From IMG/VR virus record IMGVR_UViG_3300025073_000028, positions 61,447 to 125,446 of that record: a DNA stretch of 64,000 nucleotides. One strand, written 5' to 3'. Shown here one piece after another: positions 59,535 through 64,000 of the stretch; within the stretch, counting starts at the first letter, position 1; each line of letters starts with the position of its first letter. This DNA is from a virus. Under the pieces are notes generated by a model. The model saw only the letters and a list, made by a program, of their open reading frames with translations, had not been told where the DNA came from and ran no database searches. A program made the position numbers and the translations under genes.

Positions 59535-60558
59535 TTGTCAACCTCGCAGCAATTAAAGCACCTTTTGCCACACAATCTAGTGGCTCAGAAGCTAAATGGG
59601 CCTGATCTATTTCTATAGGAAATTTTTTGCGCGCCATTGCTTCATTTAAATAATCACAGAACCCAGGCATTAAAGCGGTTCCTCCAGCAACTACAAAGGC
59701 TAGTTTATCTTCAAAGTTTGGAATATTGTGAGAAGTTGCAAATACCATCTCTAAATTGTCAACGAAATTATCTATAATACTCTTATAGGCAGAGGCAATA
59801 CCTTTCTCTATTCTTTGCTCTTTGGAATTTCTGCCTGCAGGATTATAAATACCCCGTTTCTCTTTACTCATTCTTTCTTTGGCTAAAGTAATAGAAGTCG
59901 TTGAGACTCCAAGCCCTCGTAAAGAATTAGCAACTATCTGATCTATCTTATCTCCAGAGCCCTGTATACTGAAAGTGAAATCAGATAAGGGTTGGCCAAG
60001 ATTACAAATCGTAGAATTAATTAATCCACCACCAGCAGAAATAGCTAAACCAGTAAATTTTAATTCGGCCAATTCAGATAAAACTACACAAGCAGCCTCA
60101 TTTATTGGACTTCCTTTAAACCCTAATGTCTGTAAAATGTCTTGTATAATTTCCGAATGAATAACCAATGGACTATCATCTGCTCCCAACTGTTTGGCAG
60201 GGATAGAAAATTTCACGATACTTCCTTCTGGTATGTTAGAAGTAACCGCACTTAAAAGCTTTATCATCATACCTTCAGCCTCTAGGTCTATATCAGATAT
60301 AAGACCATTCTTCATGGGGCGTCTGGCCTGTTGGTTTTGTCCAGCAGCAAACCGTACCGCATCGTCACCTAACAAAAAAATCTTGCCATCTTGTTCTAGA
60401 TACGAAACACCAGCGGCTTGTAAAGGATTTATTCCTATCCCTTTGTCTAAATTTATTACATAAAAGGCATCTCTAACTTTCTTATAAAGAATTTTTCCGC
60501 CTAATTCATAAGCGGAAACTAAGTTAGAAGTACCAACATCAAGACCGAAAAAACTCAT
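59518..60558 (-). CDS. actin-like ATPase (ParM/StbA-like)
   Basis: The 346-residue protein has the phosphate-1 loop FGLDVGTSN, the phosphate-2 ISAGGGLINS, NEAACVVLSEL, and the adenosine motif VVAGGTALMPG near the C-terminus, in order. This is the actin/Hsp70 ATPase fold; the ParM-like group fits best by size. It might move phage DNA or organise replication. The last 14 bases overlap the next gene. Confidence 0.8.
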   Translation of the reverse strand: MSFFGLDVGTSNLVSAYELGGKILYKKVRDAFYVINLDKGIGINPLQAAGVSYLEQDGKIFLLGDDAVRFAAGQNQQARRPMKNGLISDIDLEAEGMMIKLLSAVTSNIPEGSIVKFSIPAKQLGADDSPLVIHSEIIQDILQTLGFKGSPINEAACVVLSELAELKFTGLAISAGGGLINSTICNLGQPLSDFTFSIQGSGDKIDQIVANSLRGLGVSTTSITLAKERMSKEKRGIYNPAGRNSKEQRIEKGIASAYKSIIDNFVDNLEMVFATSHNIPNFEDKLAFVVAGGTALMPGFCDYLNEAMARKKFPIEIDQAHLASEPLDCVAKGALIAARLTNGQSI

Positions 60559-60968
60559 AAAACTCCTGCTAATTTTGCAAGGATATTATCTATGTCTGAA
60601 CTAGTTGTCTGAGATTGGACTTTGACATTATCAAGCCCATCTGGAGCAACTCTCTCAACCTTTATTTTATCAGGTAATATAGGTATTTGTAAATCTAAAC
60701 CTTTGGGTTTTAAGTTATCAATATTATTTGAAATTTCTTTTAATTGTTGTTGCGGAATTAAGGCTAAAATTTCTTTTAGTATTTCTTTAGCTAATTCGCG
60801 CGCAATATCATTTAACTTTTTCTTGTCAAACTGTTCTACAATTTTAACTTCCCGAATAACAGATATCTCTTTTACATGATTAGAATTAATAGGAAATTCT
60901 TTACTCATAGTTTTAGGTTTGAACTTTCCTACTCTTCTAGCAATTCTTTCTTCGGGACTAAAGTACAT
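60555..60968 (-). CDS. hypothetical basic protein
   Basis: The 137-residue protein has a basic N-terminus (RIARRVGKFKPK) and two Leu/Ile helices around residues 45-75, ending in a short hydrophobic SDIDNILAKLAGVL. It is coupled to the actin-like gene by ATGA, so it could be its adaptor, as ParR is for ParM. This is inference from context only. Confidence 0.55.
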   Translation of the reverse strand: MYFSPEERIARRVGKFKPKTMSKEFPINSNHVKEISVIREVKIVEQFDKKKLNDIARELAKEILKEILALIPQQQLKEISNNIDNLKPKGLDLQIPILPDKIKVERVAPDGLDNVKVQSQTTSSDIDNILAKLAGVL

Positions 60969-61511
60969 TTAATCTCCTGGTTTTACTATTTGTATTAGTT
61001 TTAGATTGTTGTCGTAAAGATATCCATGACTAAAATAACGATAAAAACGATCTCCTATCGTAGAGAATTTAACATATGTAGATCCAAGAAGGAAGAAATT
61101 ACTTATTACAAACCATCTATGATTGTCTCTCATTTTAAATACGACAACAACATGGCCGCGAACTCCTTCAACCATAGCAAACTGATAAACGTCAGTGACG
61201 ATAGGACAGAATTCTAAGAGATGAGACCATAGTCTTGCAAGACTATCGCAGTCTCCACCTTTAGCAGCAAGAGTCACCCAAGGTTCAGATATATTATCTA
61301 AGGTCCCACCAAAATAATCTGACTTCCATCGCAAGGGAGCGATACTTAACTGTTTACTAATATCATCTAGAGATTCACACTCGGCAAAAGTTTTTTCCCA
61401 AGCTTTCAGGTCTTTGAGTGCTTGCTTTTTTTTAAAAACATAACGGATATTATACCAAAATTTCATAACCCAGCTAGAAAACATCCACAACCAGTAAATG
61501 AACTTAAGCAT
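60969..61511 (-). CDS. transglutaminase-like cysteine peptidase, membrane-anchored
   Basis: The 180-residue protein has an N-terminal membrane segment (about residues 4-25), then the transglutaminase-like core with catalytic Cys in GGDCDSLARL (about residue 88), RGHVVVVF with the His, and WFVISN with the acidic/Asn position. Members cleave or crosslink peptides or cell wall. It lies between structural genes. Confidence 0.7.
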   Translation of the reverse strand: MLKFIYWLWMFSSWVMKFWYNIRYVFKKKQALKDLKAWEKTFAECESLDDISKQLSIAPLRWKSDYFGGTLDNISEPWVTLAAKGGDCDSLARLWSHLLEFCPIVTDVYQFAMVEGVRGHVVVVFKMRDNHRWFVISNFFLLGSTYVKFSTIGDRFYRYFSHGYLYDNNLKLIQIVKPGD

Positions 61512-61520
61512 AAATACTCC

Positions 61521-63923
61521 TTAAGGTATATAGTAATATACTGTAAATGTTACTGTATCTGCTGCTAGGAAATCTGCTGTATTTGTAGCTTTAAATGCAG
61601 TTCCAGTATAGTAAGCAGTTGTATCATGACTATGTGACGGTAAAACATAATAAGTTGCTGCATCATTGTCGAACCAAATAGCACTGATTCCTACTATTAC
61701 TTTGCTTCCTCGGGTCCAATTCACAGAAAATTCCGAAGTACTTATATATAATCCACTTACGGTTTCCCATCTTATCTTTCGAAAAGCAGTACTAGTGCCA
61801 CCAGATTGGACACCACCAGCAAAACTACCATAACATGATCCTGTACCTGCAATATATGTTCCTGATGAAGTGATTGATGCACTGGTATTGACACCCCCGG
61901 CTCCATTAAACTGGTTAGTATTAGAGACAGTACTCGCTCCATTTATTTTGAACCCTCCGGCTCCATCAACTACTCCATTAGTATCAACACCGCCAGAGCC
62001 AACCCAAGTTTGTGTAGTTCCGCTGATAACCATAGCGCTATCTACATAACAATTACCAGTAAGATATAAATCTTTGAGTGTTGCATCTCCGGTTAATGTC
62101 ATAGAAGCAGCGGAAATGTCTCCTACAAGATGGAGGTCTCCCCAAGGATTAGTTGTTGCTCCTAGATCATAAGAAGAATTACCTGGGTATAAACAATTAT
62201 TTCCCCATGTTACTGTCTTAGAGACGCTAGTGACATAATGTTTAAGACTAACTGTAGTTGTTCCTTGTACTCCAGTTTGAACAACAATATTTCCGCCATT
62301 AGCAACACCAACTCCACCTTTAAGGTATAAAGTACCTCCATCCCCACTACTAGTAGTCCCGGCAATAAGAGTCATGTTGTTGCCAATAGACCCACCTGGT
62401 TGAATAGTACAATCGCCAGTAGTACTCATAGTGAAACTTTGAGCTGCAGCAGTAATATTATAATTACTGCCAGAACCTGCTATTTGAAAAGTACTTATTC
62501 CACTTGCGTTCTGAATAGCTAATGGAACATGTGTGTCATTTTGTGTTTTTATATCTAACATATGAGTATATATATTAGACCAACGTTTAGAAGTACTAAT
62601 ACCTAATGAGATAGTGTTTGTTTCGGAAGGATAAAACTCATCTGCGTCTAGAGTTAAGTAATTTGTTGTGTTGGATTGTATACATACATTACCGGTTGCA
62701 CTAGCTCCAGATCCTCCTTTGAGGTATAGAATTCCGCCAACTCCTGTCCCACCACCACCCGCTTGTATCGTTAAAGAAGTTCCTGTTCCTGAGGCTTTGT
62801 CTTCTCCAAAAATTGTACCTGAGTAAGTATTATCAAAACGAATGTTTCCAATAAGGTCTATTGCAACCTCATTACCTTCTAAATCATATTTACAATAAAG
62901 AGTTCCCCAACGATTGTCTGTCCGACCTAGATTGGGTGTTGCTGCTGTATACCCCGAAGGCTGACACGGTCCAAAAGCAATACTTTGGGGACAGGTTGTT
63001 GAACTATCCTTTCCAAAAAATCCAATTGTATATGGTGTCACATCATTTGGTTTATAAGCAACTAAAATAACTCCTCTTTCAGGAGTAGGCGCACCCCCCC
63101 AACCCGGCGCCCCTTGTTGTAAAAAGAGACTTCCACCTTCAATTGCTCCAGTAACAGCGTCACCAGCTTTAAGAATGAAATCTGTTTGAGTTTGTACGGT
63201 TGATTTATATCCACTAATACCTTGGAAATATCCTGTCCCTCCATCAAAATAAACTGTACTGCTTGCTAAAAAGGCAGTTGTTGCTCCAGTTTTTCCACTG
63301 GTAAAGCTATCACTCCACCAATTTACTTGTGGGCCAAATAATATTTTATTAGAGGTTCCTGGACCTCCAATGTAAAGATATTTGTTTGCCAAGTAATCAA
63401 AAGAAAACAAAGAACTTTCCATGTAATTTGTTCCATCATGACCAAAAACTGCAAGAGCTTTTACGCCAGTACAAGGAACAGAAGAGTTTTTATTTACACT
63501 TGGATTAACAAAACCAAGGGAACCTGTATATAAACTTCCTTGTCCTTGAGTAATGAAAAAGGCTTCATCTACATCTACCCTATATGGGTTAGATAGTATT
63601 AAAGAACCATCAATATCTCCGAAGTATCCATCTCCAAAAGTAAACTTGAAACTACCTCCAACTCCAGCCGCAGAAGCGTCAGGAGAAATAAATTCTATCT
63701 CATAACCATTGGTTACTGCTGCTGCAGAAGACGTAAAGTTGAAAGTATCTATATCTATAATTTCAAAGGTCGTAGAAGCGGAAGGAGTAGTGATCGTCCT
63801 TTGCAAGAATATTGTATCGCTTGCAGTATCTCCATACATAATTAATGGATAGCCGCCGGTAGAATATGTCCCAAATTGTGCCTCAGCACTATTTACAAAA
63901 TTTAAATCCCCATAATTTTTCAT
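61521..63923 (-). CDS. tail fibre or spike-like structural protein
   Basis: The 800-residue protein is very rich in Gly, Ser, Thr and Asn with few Lys or Cys. It contains repeat modules: GGTLYLKGGVGVANGGN, related to GGILYLKGGSGASATGN about 140 residues earlier, and paired NTISLGISTSKRWSNIY with YDLGATTNPWGDLHL. Such Gly/Ser-rich repeats are typical of phage tail fibres. The end (FTVYYYIP) is a beta strand. No chaperone or peptidase domain is visible at the C-terminus. Confidence 0.75.
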   Translation of the reverse strand: MKNYGDLNFVNSAEAQFGTYSTGGYPLIMYGDTASDTIFLQRTITTPSASTTFEIIDIDTFNFTSSAAAVTNGYEIEFISPDASAAGVGGSFKFTFGDGYFGDIDGSLILSNPYRVDVDEAFFITQGQGSLYTGSLGFVNPSVNKNSSVPCTGVKALAVFGHDGTNYMESSLFSFDYLANKYLYIGGPGTSNKILFGPQVNWWSDSFTSGKTGATTAFLASSTVYFDGGTGYFQGISGYKSTVQTQTDFILKAGDAVTGAIEGGSLFLQQGAPGWGGAPTPERGVILVAYKPNDVTPYTIGFFGKDSSTTCPQSIAFGPCQPSGYTAATPNLGRTDNRWGTLYCKYDLEGNEVAIDLIGNIRFDNTYSGTIFGEDKASGTGTSLTIQAGGGGTGVGGILYLKGGSGASATGNVCIQSNTTNYLTLDADEFYPSETNTISLGISTSKRWSNIYTHMLDIKTQNDTHVPLAIQNASGISTFQIAGSGSNYNITAAAQSFTMSTTGDCTIQPGGSIGNNMTLIAGTTSSGDGGTLYLKGGVGVANGGNIVVQTGVQGTTTVSLKHYVTSVSKTVTWGNNCLYPGNSSYDLGATTNPWGDLHLVGDISAASMTLTGDATLKDLYLTGNCYVDSAMVISGTTQTWVGSGGVDTNGVVDGAGGFKINGASTVSNTNQFNGAGGVNTSASITSSGTYIAGTGSCYGSFAGGVQSGGTSTAFRKIRWETVSGLYISTSEFSVNWTRGSKVIVGISAIWFDNDAATYYVLPSHSHDTTAYYTGTAFKATNTADFLAADTVTFTVYYYIP

Positions 63924-64000
63924 AAATTACCTTCGTTTTGAAATACTACAGCAATACTCTTATCGGTCGAATTGTTATTAGTAATATAATAATATCTATT
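63920..64000 (-). CDS. C-terminal end of a further structural-type gene (partial)
   Basis: The last 26 residues and stop of a minus-strand gene (YYYITNNNSTDKSIAVVFQ, then NEGNL), with the stop overlapping the start of the tail-fibre-like gene (ATGA). The rest lies outside the window. Confidence 0.6.
   Translation of the reverse strand, partial: NRYYYITNNNSTDKSIAVVFQNEGNL

Noticed and set aside
60622-60879. Plus-strand frames antisense to the right block (for example 60622-60879, 55348-55707, 57175-57525)
   Set aside because: They are mirror frames of well supported minus-strand genes (actin-like partner, primase-helicase) with Ser/Leu-rich composition and no ribosome binding sites.
1-64000. 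CRISPR array, tRNA cluster, insertion sequence or integrase
   Set aside because: Scanning by eye revealed no spaced direct repeats, no cloverleaf with CCA end, no transposase motif and no integrase. Small tRNAs cannot be excluded without a dedicated search.

Overview
The window looks like part of a large double-stranded DNA tailed-phage (jumbo-type) genome. It is AT-rich (about one third G+C by eye) and densely packed, with many ATGA or TAATG start/stop overlaps. It mixes phage replication, nucleotide metabolism, lysis and tail genes with dozens of small proteins of no recognisable family. No rRNA, tRNA, integrase, capsid, portal or terminase gene was recognised. A lipoprotein signal with a lipobox and an amidase-type endolysin fit a bacterial, perhaps Gram-negative, host. 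The host cannot be named from the sequence.

Layout. From base 1 to about 50,860 every confident gene is on the + strand. (1) 1-880: the end of a large protein with an RNA-polymerase-like DxDGD motif. (2) 2463-6241: a ubiquitin-like module resembling PRTRC systems (UBL candidate, E2-like, JAMM protease, E1/ThiF). (3) 6232-7309: a strongly structured non-coding stretch followed by a small reverse transcriptase (RT). (4) 7296-13097: a PrkA kinase, YeaH/YhbH VWA protein, SpoVR and SpoVG-like series with two Lcl/DUF1566 genes inserted. (5) 13100-20958: small unknowns, a metallophosphoesterase, RecA/UvsX and a family 4 uracil-DNA glycosylase. (6) 20955-36345: a nucleotidyltransferase, dUTPase, class II ribonucleotide reductase, GGQ release-factor-like protein, SF2 helicase and DnaE polymerase. 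(7) 36366-50857: a metallophosphoesterase, small heat shock protein, unusual ThyX-like protein, IMPDH/GMP reductase, PurA, PurB, a DUF115 protein and small genes.

From about 50,833 to the end the genes are on the - strand and converge on the + block. They encode a PIN-PhoH ATPase, three PD-(D/E)XK-type nuclease candidates, an amidase endolysin, a Cas4-cysteine-like protein, a primase-helicase fusion, an actin-like protein with small membrane proteins, a transglutaminase-like protein and a long tail-fibre-like protein.

The most unusual pattern is a dispersed family of about a dozen Lcl/DUF1566-type (C-type-lectin-fold) genes scattered between essential genes. Six close copies share nearly constant ends and differ sharply in one stretch of about 90 bases after a Phe-Trp-Ser-Ser motif. 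Those variable codons are often NNC or NNT, as expected if a diversity-generating retroelement (DGR) had mutagenised Asn codons of a template. An RT lies in the same region, but no template repeat is visible here. The RT's own upstream structured RNA looks more like a retron or defence-RT RNA, so whether it drives the diversification is open.

The metabolic genes form a coherent set: RNR, dUTPase and ThyX for deoxynucleotides, and IMPDH/GMPR, PurA and PurB for purine interconversion, feeding DnaE, the primase-helicase, RecA and UDG.
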